NCBI GenBank assembly: GCA_902362775.1
Contig: CABIXV010000006.1
Location: 4,008 to 68,007 of the forward strand
From: Clostridiales bacterium
GTDB lineage: Bacteria; Bacillota; Clostridia; Oscillospirales; Oscillospiraceae
DNA: 64,000 nucleotides
Direction of reading: 5' to 3'
Position 1 is the first letter of the stretch. Each line of letters starts with the position of its first letter. The notes beneath the pieces were generated by a model. It made no database searches, was not told where the DNA came from, and saw only the letters and a list, made by a program, of their open reading frames with translations. Shown one piece after another: positions 1-7,869 of this stretch. Both the position numbers and the translations under genes were made by a program.

Positions 1-37
1 TATACTATGTAAGTTATAGAGAAAAAAGGGTTCGTTA

Positions 38-66
38 TTGACTTTTGTTAATTTTCGCGCTACGAT
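38..66 (+). promoter_or_regulatory. Promoter of the dhaL operon
   Basis: TTGACT at 38-43 and TACGAT at 61-66 are separated by exactly 17 bp, a good vegetative-type promoter in an AT-rich leader. The perfect 10-bp palindrome TAACTAGTTA at 80-89 lies just downstream of the expected start point and could be an operator, but no regulator gene is visible in the window. Prediction by eye. Confidence 0.55.
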
Positions 67-142
67 TTACGCACAGACGTAACTAGTTAATCCAATGTAA
101 ACGGCGGGACCCTTTTGGCCCCGCACAGAAGGAGGTGACATC

Positions 143-754
143 GTGATGACGAAACGTGAGTTTCAGGCTCGGCTGAAAAACGCCTGTGCCGCTGTCGCGG
201 CGGCGGAGGCTGAGTTGACCGAGATCGACTCCAAGTTCGGCGACGCCGACCACGGGCTTACCATGGCCAAAATCGCCGGAGCGATCTCCGCCGCGGTGGA
301 CGGGGCGGAAGGCGGCATCCAGTCGATGCTGGACGACGCGGCTACGGCTGTCATGGCGCTCAACGGCGGCAGCGCCGTCCCCCTGTGGAACACCTGGTTG
401 GACGGAATGCAGGAGGAGGCCCCCGAAGGAGATGAGATCGACGTGGCGGGCATTAAAGCCATCTTTGCCCGTGCCTTTACCGAGCTGGACGACATGTCCG
501 GAGCGAAGGTGGGGGATAAGACCATGATGGACGCTCTGATCCCAGCCAGCCAGGCCATCGCCGCCTATCCTGGCAGCGACGAGAACGAGCTGTTCACTGC
601 CGCCGCCCAGGCAGCGGTCCAGGGTGCGGAGGCTACCCGCCAGTTTGTTTCCAAATTCGGCCGGGCCAAGAGCTACGGCACACAGACCATCGGAACCCCG
701 GACGCCGGGGCCGCCTCCATGGCCTATTTCTTCCAGGGTCTGGCCCAGATGTAA
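143..754 (+). CDS. dhaL: Dihydroxyacetone kinase-like subunit DhaL (ADP-binding subunit)
   Basis: 203 aa from GTG 143 (or ATG 146); the RBS GGAGGTG at 131-137 fits either, slightly better the ATG. DhaL is the nucleotide-binding half of two-subunit dihydroxyacetone kinases and works with DhaK, which follows 37 bp downstream. The metal-binding aspartates are visible in DSKFGDADHG (about residues 29-37), and the later GAKVGDKTMMDALIPA stretch matches the family core. The glycine loop that usually reads GGSSGAL is NGGSAVPLW here, an unusual change near the nucleotide phosphates. No DhaM phosphocarrier is in the operon, so it is open whether ATP or the PTS recharges the subunit. Family assignment is firm; the ketose phosphorylated is unknown. 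Confidence 0.88.
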   Translation: MMTKREFQARLKNACAAVAAAEAELTEIDSKFGDADHGLTMAKIAGAISAAVDGAEGGIQSMLDDAATAVMALNGGSAVPLWNTWLDGMQEEAPEGDEIDVAGIKAIFARAFTELDDMSGAKVGDKTMMDALIPASQAIAAYPGSDENELFTAAAQAAVQGAEATRQFVSKFGRAKSYGTQTIGTPDAGAASMAYFFQGLAQM

Positions 755-791
755 ACGAATAATCCTCAATTTTGAACAGGAGGGATTCCAT

Positions 792-1790
792 ATGAAAATG
801 AAAAAGTTTATCAACGCCCCTGAGACCATCACCGACGAGGAGCTGGTGGGCCTGGGCCTGGCTTACCCCGACATTCTGGACGTAGACGGCCACCTGGTAA
901 TCAGCAAGGACCTGGCAGACGCCGACCGGGTGACCATCGTCACCTATGGCGGTTCCGGCCACGAGCCTGCCCAAGCCGGCTTTGTCGGCAAGGGGATGCT
1001 GGATGTCCAGGCCGTGGGCGATATCTTTGCCGCTCCCAACGGCCAGCTGGTGTTCGACGCCATGAAGCTGGCTGACAAAGGCCATGGCGTACTGCTCCTC
1101 ACCCTGAACTACGCCGGCGACCAGCTTGCCGGCAAGCAGGCTATCAAGCTGGCCAAGAAGGCGGGGCTGAACTTCCGCCAGGTAGTCACCGGCGAGGAGA
1201 TCCAGTACGACCCCAACGGCGAGGACAACAAGCGCGGACTGGCTGGCGCTGTTGCCCTGTACCACATCGCGGCCGCCGCGGCCCGGGAGGGTAAGAGCCT
1301 GGACGAGGTGGCCGACATCGCCCAGCGCTATGCCGACAGCATGGCCTCTGTCACCGTCAAGTCCACCGACGCCACTCACCCCCAGAACGGGATGTCCTTC
1401 GGTGACCTGGGCGAGACCGACCTAATGGAGATCGGTGCCGGCCAGCACGGCGAGGGCGGCGGCGTCCGGGTGCCCATGATGTCCTCCAAGGACACGGTTG
1501 CCACCGTGGCTGAGGCCCTGTGCAAGAAGCTGGAGCTGAAGGAAGGGGACAAGGCCTTCGTTATGATCAACGGCTGTGGCGCCACCACCATGATGGAGAT
1601 GCTGGTGCTGTTTAAAGACACCGTGGAGTTCCTGAAGGCCAAGGGCGTGGAAGTGGTGGCCAGCATGGTGGGCGAGATCCTCACCGTTCAGGAGGCCGGC
1701 GGCTTCCAGATGAACATCGCCAAGTGGGACGAGGAGTTCATCCGCCTGTGGAACACCCCCTGCCACACCCCCGCTTACAGCAAGGAGTAA
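792..1790 (+). CDS. dhaK: Dihydroxyacetone kinase-like subunit DhaK (ketose-binding subunit)
   Basis: 332 aa from ATG 792, preceded by AGGAGGG at 779-784; the reading frame stays open upstream but overlaps dhaL and lacks a better start. DhaK binds the ketose substrate as a covalent hemiaminal on a histidine. That histidine is H219 in the QHGEGG segment, and the second active-site histidine is H57 in YGGSGHEPAQAGF. The length is normal for the family (about 330-356 aa). It follows dhaL and is followed 3 bp later by the LsrF-like gene, so the three are translated from one message. The substrate may be dihydroxyacetone or a C4/C5 ketose; the neighbours argue for a catabolic sugar other than plain dihydroxyacetone. 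Confidence 0.92.
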   Translation: MKMKKFINAPETITDEELVGLGLAYPDILDVDGHLVISKDLADADRVTIVTYGGSGHEPAQAGFVGKGMLDVQAVGDIFAAPNGQLVFDAMKLADKGHGVLLLTLNYAGDQLAGKQAIKLAKKAGLNFRQVVTGEEIQYDPNGEDNKRGLAGAVALYHIAAAAAREGKSLDEVADIAQRYADSMASVTVKSTDATHPQNGMSFGDLGETDLMEIGAGQHGEGGGVRVPMMSSKDTVATVAEALCKKLELKEGDKAFVMINGCGATTMMEMLVLFKDTVEFLKAKGVEVVASMVGEILTVQEAGGFQMNIAKWDEEFIRLWNTPCHTPAYSKE

Positions 1791-1793
1791 GAT

Positions 1794-2675
1794 ATGGCTG
1801 ACAACATCGGAAACAAGGCCGCCCACGACTACCATCTGGACATCCCCCAGGTCCAGGAGGGATTCTTTGTCAAGGGCGCTTCCCACTGCGACTGGGGCAT
1901 GAAAAACCGCATGGCCCGCCTATTCGACCCCAAGTCGGGCAACACCGTCATGCTGGCCTTTGACCACGGCTATATCATGGGCCCTACCGCCGGGCTGGAG
2001 CGCATCGACCTGGTCATCCCGCCCCTCATCCCCCATGTCAACGTGCTCATGGGCACCAAGGGCATCATCCGCTCCTGCGTCTCCCCCGCTAACCAGGTAG
2101 CCAAGTGCGTCCGGGTGACCTATGACACCACCGTCCTGTTTGACGAGATGTCCAACGGCGGCGGTTTCGCCTGTGATATGGAAAACGCCATTCGCATGAA
2201 CGCGGATTGCGTGGCGGTGCAGACCTTCATTGGCGCCCCCGGAGAGTCCCGCTCTCTGGAGCTGCTGTGCCGCACCGCCGACGCCGGCACCCGCTGCGGC
2301 ATCCCCACCTTGGGTGTGGTGGCCGTGGGCAAGCAGATGGAACGCACGGAAAAATTCTTCCAACTGGCCACCCGCGTGCTGGCCGAGAACGGCGCCAACC
2401 TCGTCAAGAGCTACTACTGCGACGGGTTCGAGCGGGTGGCCGCCGCCTGCCCGGTGCCCATCGTCATCGCCGGCGGCAAGAAGCTGCCCGAGCTGGAGGC
2501 CCTGGAGATGGCCTACAAGGCCATCCAGGAGGGGGCCCACGGGGTGGACATGGGCCGCAACATCTTCCAGTCCGACTGCCCCGCCGGCATGGCCCAGGCC
2601 ATCGGCAAGGTGGTCCACGAGGGCTATACCCCCCAGCAGGCCTACGAGGTGTATGAGACCGTCAAACACGCCTAA
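1794..2675 (+). CDS. lsrF: LsrF-family aldolase/thiolase
   Basis: 293 aa, starting 3 bp after dhaK. The protein is close to LsrF, the enzyme that cleaves 3-hydroxy-5-phosphonooxypentane-2,4-dione in autoinducer-2 breakdown, with the shared segments LAFDHGY, GPTAGLERIDL, VPIVIAGGKKLPE and GVDMGRNIFQSD. The catalytic lysine (K203 in E. coli LsrF) aligns with K205 in NLVKSYY. The fold is the DeoC/FbaB class I aldolase barrel. No lsr transporter, LsrK kinase or LsrR is present; instead the gene sits with DhaK/DhaL and a small VOC protein. It may therefore act on a different phosphorylated ketose, yielding a triose phosphate. Family certain, substrate inferred. Confidence 0.88.
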   Translation: MADNIGNKAAHDYHLDIPQVQEGFFVKGASHCDWGMKNRMARLFDPKSGNTVMLAFDHGYIMGPTAGLERIDLVIPPLIPHVNVLMGTKGIIRSCVSPANQVAKCVRVTYDTTVLFDEMSNGGGFACDMENAIRMNADCVAVQTFIGAPGESRSLELLCRTADAGTRCGIPTLGVVAVGKQMERTEKFFQLATRVLAENGANLVKSYYCDGFERVAAACPVPIVIAGGKKLPELEALEMAYKAIQEGAHGVDMGRNIFQSDCPAGMAQAIGKVVHEGYTPQQAYEVYETVKHA

Positions 2676-2708
2676 GTTTTGAATACAAATAGGATAGGAG
2701 GAACTCTT

Positions 2709-3032
2709 ATGTCCGCTGAGTATATGCACATCGGTATCCCCATCACTAACCGTAAGCCCAATATGACATACAACGAGGGCGCCAAGTTCTGGGTCAGCAA
2801 CGTGGACGACTACGACTACAAGATCGAGTATCTGAAGTTTGAGGAGGGCACCCCATTCCCCGAGGTGCTCCACCACCTCCCCCATGTGGCCTATAAGGTG
2901 GACGACCTGGAGAAGTACATCGCCGACGCCGACAGCGTCATCTGTGGTCCTATGGACACCAATGGCAAGGGGGACCGGCTGGCCTTTGTCTGGAAGGATG
3001 GGGCGGTCCTGGAGCTGTATCAGGAGGCCTGA
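2709..3032 (+). CDS. Small VOC-like (glyoxalase-fold) protein of the dhaK/lsrF operon
   Basis: 107 aa from ATG 2709, with RBS TAGGAGGAAC at 2694-2703; an upstream in-frame ATG at 2679 overlaps that RBS and is less likely. The pattern HIGIPITN near the N-terminus, HHLPHVAYKVDDL in the middle and a C-terminal AFVWKDGAVLELYQE resembles one beta-alpha-beta-beta-beta module pair of the vicinal oxygen chelate superfamily, with possible metal ligands H8, H52 and E104. These proteins are often isomerases, epimerases or lyases. As the last gene of the operon it could be the isomerase step between the DhaKL kinase and the LsrF-like enzyme, the place LsrG takes in AI-2 breakdown. VOC assignment is by eye. 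Confidence 0.6.
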   Translation: MSAEYMHIGIPITNRKPNMTYNEGAKFWVSNVDDYDYKIEYLKFEEGTPFPEVLHHLPHVAYKVDDLEKYIADADSVICGPMDTNGKGDRLAFVWKDGAVLELYQEA

Positions 3033-3116
3033 GCCCCGCCGGGCTCTGGGGTGATTGCCTTCTCTGGCAGTCTTTTTACTTCTGAACTTTTTCTATTTTA
3101 TATCATAAAAGATATC

Positions 3117-3163
3117 CCAAATAGAAACTCCCGCCCTGTCATAGGGCGGGAGTTTCTATTTGG
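3117..3163. terminator. Bidirectional terminator, 21-bp perfect stem
   Basis: 3117-3137 and 3143-3163 form a perfect 21-bp inverted repeat around a 5-nt loop, with a GC-rich centre, an A-rich left flank and T-rich right flank. It ends the dhaL operon on the + strand and can serve as a backstop for the convergent EF-G gene. Confidence 0.85.
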
Positions 3164-3348
3164 TTTTCGTCCCTGCAGGCGCCGCCGGCCTTCCCCTGGG
3201 CTGCGGGGGCAGTCCCCTTCACGGCTATGCCGGCGGGTCCTCTTTCTTTTCCGATCCTCATGTCATGCGGGCAAAGCTCCCCTTCCGAAAATTCTTCGCT
3301 CCGCTCCGAATTTATGCCATTGAAGCGCCCACCCTAACTGCCAGCCAA
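3164..3348. other. GC-rich intergenic filler, no gene recognised
   Basis: Between the two terminators of convergent genes lies a GC-rich stretch that is open in two + strand frames but has no RBS, no known motif and biased low-complexity translation. It looks like non-coding filler or a decayed repeat rather than a gene. Confidence 0.4.
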
Positions 3349-3380
3349 ACAATGTCCGCCCCTTTCGGGGCGGACATTGT
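3349..3380 (-). terminator. Terminator of the EF-G paralogue
   Basis: Perfect 14-bp stem (3349-3362 with 3367-3380) around a TTTC/GAAA tetraloop, 7 bp beyond the EF-G stop codon on the - strand; the T tract is short. Confidence 0.7.
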
Positions 3381-3387
3381 AATCACC

Positions 3388-5460
3388 TTATTCTTCAGCC
3401 ATGGCCTTGGCAGCGGCGATGGCCTTCTCCTGAGCCGCAGGGGGACAGTCCTCGTAGCGGACAAAGTGGAACACATAGGAGCCGCGGGATTGAGTCATCG
3501 CCCGCAGGTCAATCGCATAGGATGTCATTTCAGCCATGGGTACCTCGGCCTCGATCACCTGCTCGCCGCCCTCAGTGGGGGTCATGCCCATGACACGGCC
3601 TCGGCGCTTGTTCAAATCGCCGATGACATCGCCCATGTAACTGTCAGGCACGGTGACCTTCAGCTCACCCACAGGCTCCAGTAGCACAGGGTTGGCCTCA
3701 GGCATAGCCGCCTTATAGGCCAGCTGGGCAGCGGTCTTGAAGGCGATTTCAGAGGAGTCCACAGGGTGGTAGCTTCCATCATACAGCACGGCCTTCAGGT
3801 TGACCACTGGATAGCCGGCCAGGGGGCCGTGGACGCAGGCCTCACGCAGACCCTTCTCCACAGCGGGGAAGAAGTTTTTGGGCACGGAGCCGCCGAAGAC
3901 CTCCTCGGCAAAGACCATCTCTTCCTCCTCCAGGTTGGGCTCAAAGCGGATCCATACGTCACCAAACTGTCCGGAGCCGCCGGTCTGCTTCTTGTGCCGG
4001 CCCTGCTTCTGGACCGTCTTGCGAATTTTCTCCCGGTAGGGCACGCGGGGCGCCTTCAATTCAGCATCCACGTTGAAACGGCTTTTCAGCTTGGAAACCA
4101 GCACGTCTACCTGGATGTCGCCGGCGGCGTAGATGACCATCTGGTGGGTCTCGGCGTTGTTCACCACATAGAAGGAGGGATCTTCCTCATTCAGCCGGTT
4201 CAGGCCCTGAGCCACCTTGTCCTCCTGCCCCCGGGTCTTGGGGGCGATGGCCACGGAGTAACAGGCCTCAGCGAAGGGAATCTGCTTCAGGGCTACCACC
4301 TTCCGGGGGTCACACAGGGTATCGCCGGTCTTGACTTTCTCCATCTTGCCGATGGCGCCGATGTCGCCGCAGCCCAGCTCCTTGACCTCCTCGGCCTTCT
4401 TGCCCCGCATAACATACAGGCGGCCCAGCTTCTCGCTGGCGCCAGTGCGGGCGTTGACCAATGTCAAATCGGAGGTGATGACGCCGGACAACACCTTGAT
4501 ATAGGAGTACTTGCCGTACTGGTCGGACACGGTCTTAAACACAAAAGCGGTGGGCACGCCGCCGGGGGACACCACGAAGGGCTCGGTCTCGCCGTCCTGA
4601 CGGGTGGCCTTGTGGTAGTTACCTTCCATGGGGTTAGGCAGCAGATCCACAATATAGTCCATCAGCATCAGAGAACCCATAGTGTTGACGGCGGAACCGC
4701 ACAGCACGGGGAACAGAGACAGCTCCCGCACGCCTTGACGCAGGCCCTGGATCATCTCAGCGTATGTGAAATCCTCTCCGCCGAAGAATTTGTCCATAAA
4801 CTCCTCGCTGGTCTCGGCCACAGACTCCTTCAGCGCGTCGTTAAACTCGGTGATGACCGCCTCCTTGCCCTCAGGAATGTCGATCTCCACCCGCTTGCCG
4901 TTCTGCATCTCATAGGCCCGCTTGTTCAGCACGTCGATGATACCGGTGACTTTCTTGCCCTCATTCCAAATGGGGACCACCACGGGGGCAATCTTGTTGC
5001 CGTACTTCTCACGCAGGGCCTCAAAGGTGGCGTTGTAGTCGGAGTTCTCCTCGTCCGTCTTGGAGATGTAGATGAAGCGGGGCATATTCCGCTCCTCGCA
5101 GTATTTCCACGCCTTCTCCAGTCCCACGGAGATGCCGTCCTTGGCGGAGCAGACGATGATAGCGGCGTCAGCGGCCCGCAGGGCTTCCATCACCTCACCG
5201 GCAAAGTCGAAGCCACCGGGGGCGTCCAGCACATTGATCTTACAGCCCTTGTACTCCAGGGGAGCGACCGCCAGAGAGATGGAGATCTGACGCTTGACTT
5301 CCTCCGGGTCATAGTCACAGACCGTATTCCCGTCCACAGACTTGCCCATCCGGTCCAGGGCGCCAGTCATATAAAGCAGGCTCTCCGCCAGAGCGGTCTT
5401 TCCGCTCCCGCCGTGGCCCAGCAGGCAGACATTTCGAATGTTTTGTACAGAATAGCTCAT
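3388..5460 (-). CDS. fusA: Elongation factor G paralogue (EF-G2-like translational GTPase)
   Basis: 690 aa, close to normal EF-G length, with GTPase, beta-barrel and C-terminal EF-G domains IV/V. G1 is GHGGSGKT (residues 15-22), G3 is DAPGGFDF (79-86) and G4 is SKTD (133-136). Canonical EF-G has AHIDAGKT, DTPGHVDF and NKxD, so this belongs to the divergent second class of EF-G found in many Firmicutes and Actinobacteria beside the essential fusA of the str operon. No ribosomal protein genes are nearby, which agrees with a paralogue. It is a single-gene unit with its own promoter and terminator. The exact role (ribosome rescue, recycling or stress translation) is not known from sequence. Confidence 0.9.
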   Translation of the reverse strand: MSYSVQNIRNVCLLGHGGSGKTALAESLLYMTGALDRMGKSVDGNTVCDYDPEEVKRQISISLAVAPLEYKGCKINVLDAPGGFDFAGEVMEALRAADAAIIVCSAKDGISVGLEKAWKYCEERNMPRFIYISKTDEENSDYNATFEALREKYGNKIAPVVVPIWNEGKKVTGIIDVLNKRAYEMQNGKRVEIDIPEGKEAVITEFNDALKESVAETSEEFMDKFFGGEDFTYAEMIQGLRQGVRELSLFPVLCGSAVNTMGSLMLMDYIVDLLPNPMEGNYHKATRQDGETEPFVVSPGGVPTAFVFKTVSDQYGKYSYIKVLSGVITSDLTLVNARTGASEKLGRLYVMRGKKAEEVKELGCGDIGAIGKMEKVKTGDTLCDPRKVVALKQIPFAEACYSVAIAPKTRGQEDKVAQGLNRLNEEDPSFYVVNNAETHQMVIYAAGDIQVDVLVSKLKSRFNVDAELKAPRVPYREKIRKTVQKQGRHKKQTGGSGQFGDVWIRFEPNLEEEEMVFAEEVFGGSVPKNFFPAVEKGLREACVHGPLAGYPVVNLKAVLYDGSYHPVDSSEIAFKTAAQLAYKAAMPEANPVLLEPVGELKVTVPDSYMGDVIGDLNKRRGRVMGMTPTEGGEQVIEAEVPMAEMTSYAIDLRAMTQSRGSYVFHFVRYEDCPPAAQEKAIAAAKAMAEE

Positions 5461-5529
5461 AATCTTGTTTCCACTCCTTATGTGTTGGACTATTGCTCCG
5501 CCCCTGTGAGGCGTTACATGCTGTTAGTC

Positions 5530-5558
5530 ATTATACATTAAATTCGTCTCTCTGACAA
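5530..5558 (-). promoter_or_regulatory. Promoter of the EF-G paralogue
   Basis: On the - strand TTGTCA (5558-5553) and a perfect TATAAT (5535-5530) are 17 bp apart, about 70 bp upstream of the start codon. Confidence 0.65.
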
Positions 5559-5680
5559 CTGTTTTTTTGGCATGGGAGCAGCTCTTTCCCCAGTGCCCGC
5601 CGGGAGGTCTCACTATTTTTCGTGAAAAGTGCCCAAATCGTCTAAAATCCTCCATTTTCTCCCGCGTTCTCCAGAAATGG

Positions 5681-5713
5681 CAAAAAAATGGCCTCCGGTC
5701 GAAACCGGAGGTC
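5681..5713 (-). terminator. Terminator of the dusB-sigma-anti-sigma operon
   Basis: On the - strand the stem CCTCCGGT/ACCGGAGG (5704-5711 with 5692-5699) is followed by CATTTTTTT, a textbook intrinsic terminator 16 bp after the anti-sigma stop codon. Confidence 0.85.
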
Positions 5714-5728
5714 ATAAATCAAAGTGTG

Positions 5729-6688
5729 TCACTGTCCTTCAAGCAGCACCAGGGCGCAGAGCTGGTCCTGATCCGTTTGGCCCGCCAGCGCGCTGCCGCT
5801 CTCCTCCTGCTGGGCCAGGGCAGCCAGCCCCTCTAGCTGGGCCGCTGTAATAAAACAGCAGGGGCGGCCGGCCTCATCGGTCAGCCACTCTGGGGTCTCA
5901 CCCAGAACATCCTCCCAGCCCTCGGGCAGACGGTCCAGGGTAAGCACCGCGGCCACCGTCTGGCCCGCCACCTCATACATCGGGCCGGGGGCAGTCTGGA
6001 GCATCGAGGGAGTCCCATTTCCAGAGACGTTTTCCTCCGGAACACCTCTCTCCAATGCGTCCACCTTGGGAGCCCCTACATCGGATGGCTCCTGTCCCCG
6101 CGATTCCGAGCGGAGCTCGGGCGACACTCCGCTGTCTGGCGCGGGGGACTGTGCGCTCTCGTCCAGCTCCGCCCCATAGGGGGAAATATCCGTTTGTCCA
6201 CCCGGTTCGCTTCTCTCTTGGCCCTCCGCCCCACTGTTCTCCGACTCCGCGCTCTGGGGATCATCGGCTTCGAACAGGCTGATATTCACCTGGGGCTCCT
6301 CCTGCCACAGATCCGTGGCGCTCGCAACGCTTAACTGATTGTCGGCGGCCCGGTCCCACAGGCCCCCGCGGTACAGGCCGATACACAGGGCGGCGCAGGC
6401 GGCCAGTCCGGCCAGCGCCTTGAACTGGGGCCGCTTAAATAAGGGGACCACCTTTGGCCTGGACTGCTCTGCCCGAACTCGGTCCATGACGCCCTGAGTG
6501 AATCCCTCAGGGGCAGGGATATCCTCTAAGCCCTGGAACGAGTCGTGCAGAGCGGCAAGCCGCTCCTCGATGGCCCGGCAAGTGGGGCATTGGTCCAGAT
6601 GCTCCTCCAGCTCCCGTTCCTCTTCGTCGGACAGCTGCCCGTCCAGATGGGCGGAGATCCACTCCAGATATGTTTCGCAATTTTCCAT
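5729..6688 (-). CDS. Zinc-finger anti-sigma factor
   Basis: 319 aa. The N-terminus carries the ZAS-type metal site H30-x3-C34-x2-C37 (EEHLDQCPTC), the usual signature of anti-sigma factors that bind ECF sigma factors. A single membrane segment follows at about residues 90-107, then an extracytoplasmic part rich in Ser, Glu, Gly and Pro up to about residue 230 and a folded C-terminal region. The gene starts 6 bp after the sigma factor stop, so the two are co-translated. By family logic it holds the sigma factor at the membrane until an envelope or redox signal releases it; the signal cannot be read from the sequence. Confidence 0.85.
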   Translation of the reverse strand: MENCETYLEWISAHLDGQLSDEEERELEEHLDQCPTCRAIEERLAALHDSFQGLEDIPAPEGFTQGVMDRVRAEQSRPKVVPLFKRPQFKALAGLAACAALCIGLYRGGLWDRAADNQLSVASATDLWQEEPQVNISLFEADDPQSAESENSGAEGQERSEPGGQTDISPYGAELDESAQSPAPDSGVSPELRSESRGQEPSDVGAPKVDALERGVPEENVSGNGTPSMLQTAPGPMYEVAGQTVAAVLTLDRLPEGWEDVLGETPEWLTDEAGRPCCFITAAQLEGLAALAQQEESGSALAGQTDQDQLCALVLLEGQ

Positions 6689-6694
6689 GCCGGG

Positions 6695-7306
6695 TCACCT
6701 CCCTTCTGTTCCTTTCGATGGTTTAGACGTGGGTGAATCGGAAAAGTTCCCATCTTCCAGCAAAATTTTTCGCAGGGCCAGCCGGGCCCGGGCGATGCGG
6801 GATTTTACGGTCCCCAGATCCAGGGCCAGGGCGTCACCGATCTCCTGATAGCTCAGTCCGGACAGCTCCCGCATAACCAGCACCTGCCGGTGGTGGTCGG
6901 GCAACCGCTCCAGCCCCTGGGACACCGCCCGGTTCAGCTCCGCCCTCTCCAACTGGCGGTGTGGGTCCTGCTCCCAATCGGCAGGCTCTGTCCAGGAAAG
7001 CTCCTCATCATCGATGGACTGAACCGGCGCCACCTCCCGGCGGCGGGCCTGCCTTCGCAAGAAGTCGATACACACGTTGGTGGCCAGCCGATAGACCCAG
7101 GTGGAGAAGCTGCTCTCCCCCTGGAAGGACGGCAGGGCCTGCCATGCCCTCAGGAATGCCTCCTGGGCCAGGTCGGCTCCCTCCTCCCGGTCCCCTGTCA
7201 GCCGCACGCACAGGGAGTAGACCTTATTCTGATTGTCCACCACCAGCCGCTCAAAAGCAGTCTGGTCGCCGGCTTTGGCCCTTGCCACAAGGTCCTGGTC
7301 GGACAT
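6695..7306 (-). CDS. ECF-type RNA polymerase sigma factor
   Basis: 203 aa from ATG 7306, placed after GGGAGGGAG; seven in-frame codons upstream lack an RBS. Region 2 is visible in ADLAQEAFLRAWQALPSF and FSTWVYRLATNVCIDFLRR, and region 4 in RLPDHHRQVLVMRELSGLSYQEIGDALALDLGTVKSRIARAR (quoted here in parts only: LPDHHRQVL ... GTVKSRIARAR). This is the SigW/RpoE layout without regions 1 and 3. Its cognate anti-sigma factor follows directly. Upstream in the same operon are a P-loop kinase and dusB, so transcription may come both from the dusB promoter and from an autoregulated one that is not obvious by eye. Confidence 0.9.
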   Translation of the reverse strand: MSDQDLVARAKAGDQTAFERLVVDNQNKVYSLCVRLTGDREEGADLAQEAFLRAWQALPSFQGESSFSTWVYRLATNVCIDFLRRQARRREVAPVQSIDDEELSWTEPADWEQDPHRQLERAELNRAVSQGLERLPDHHRQVLVMRELSGLSYQEIGDALALDLGTVKSRIARARLALRKILLEDGNFSDSPTSKPSKGTEGR

Positions 7307-7337
7307 CTCCGCTCCCTCCCAACTCACAGTTCTTTCA

Positions 7338-7856
7338 TCAAAGTATTTTCTCCAGGTCTATCTCATACTCCCTGTCTATCAGCACATAGGGATGACCATA
7401 TTGCTGACAGGCCCGCAGATTCTCCTCATTCTCCCGCTCCAGGGCCTCCCGGTCCAGGGACGGGTCCAGCCGCCGCTCGATGGCGCCGCCACAGGCCAGA
7501 ATCTGGTCGAAGCGCTCCCAGATATACCGCCGGCTGAAGATCAGCCAGATAGCCTGGAGCTGATCTAGGTAGTACGGCACAAAATCTTTCGTAAAGTCGC
7601 AGGGAATGTAGCACCCCTCCACCACCAGATTCTGCCCGTTTTCAATGGCCGTCTTGATCATTTCCCGTGCAACCGGCCAGAGAAGGGCGGTCAGCTCCTT
7701 GTCCGGGCTGTCCGGCGTCAGCGAGGTCAGACCACTCCGGATCAGTCCCATTTTCAGATGGTCCAGGGACAGATAGGGCCAGCCCCGTTCCTCCAGCACC
7801 CGCTGGGCCAGCAGCGTCTTGCCGGTGTGGGTACTGCCCGCAATCAAAAGCACCAT
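7338..7856 (-). CDS. P-loop kinase-like NTPase (AAA/zeta-toxin-like nucleotide kinase fold)
   Basis: 172 aa with a clear Walker A motif GSTHTGKT at residues 7-14, an early LSLDHLKMGL segment that resembles the substrate-binding region of small-molecule kinases, and LVVEGCYIP where the second strand and base lie. Similar proteins are annotated as 2-phosphoglycerate kinase-like or adenylate kinase-like. It lies 14 bp from dusB and 31 bp from the sigma factor gene in a - strand operon. The phosphorylated substrate is not known. Confidence 0.7.
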   Translation of the reverse strand: MVLLIAGSTHTGKTLLAQRVLEERGWPYLSLDHLKMGLIRSGLTSLTPDSPDKELTALLWPVAREMIKTAIENGQNLVVEGCYIPCDFTKDFVPYYLDQLQAIWLIFSRRYIWERFDQILACGGAIERRLDPSLDREALERENEENLRACQQYGHPYVLIDREYEIDLEKIL

Positions 7857-7869
7857 ACCGCTGCCCTCT

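Noticed and set aside
1920..2885. Long - strand ORF (321 aa) opposite the lsrF-like gene
   Set aside because: It is antisense to a clearly recognised gene, has no RBS, and its His/Gly/Val-rich translation is the usual shadow of GC-rich coding DNA.
3051..3684. + strand ORFs after the dhaL operon
   Set aside because: They run through the terminator hairpins and into the 3' end of the EF-G gene; no RBS and no known motif.
3766..5541. 591-aa + strand ORF opposite the EF-G paralogue
   Set aside because: Antisense shadow; no family motif, low-complexity His/Leu/Gly composition, and the EF-G motifs on the other strand are decisive.
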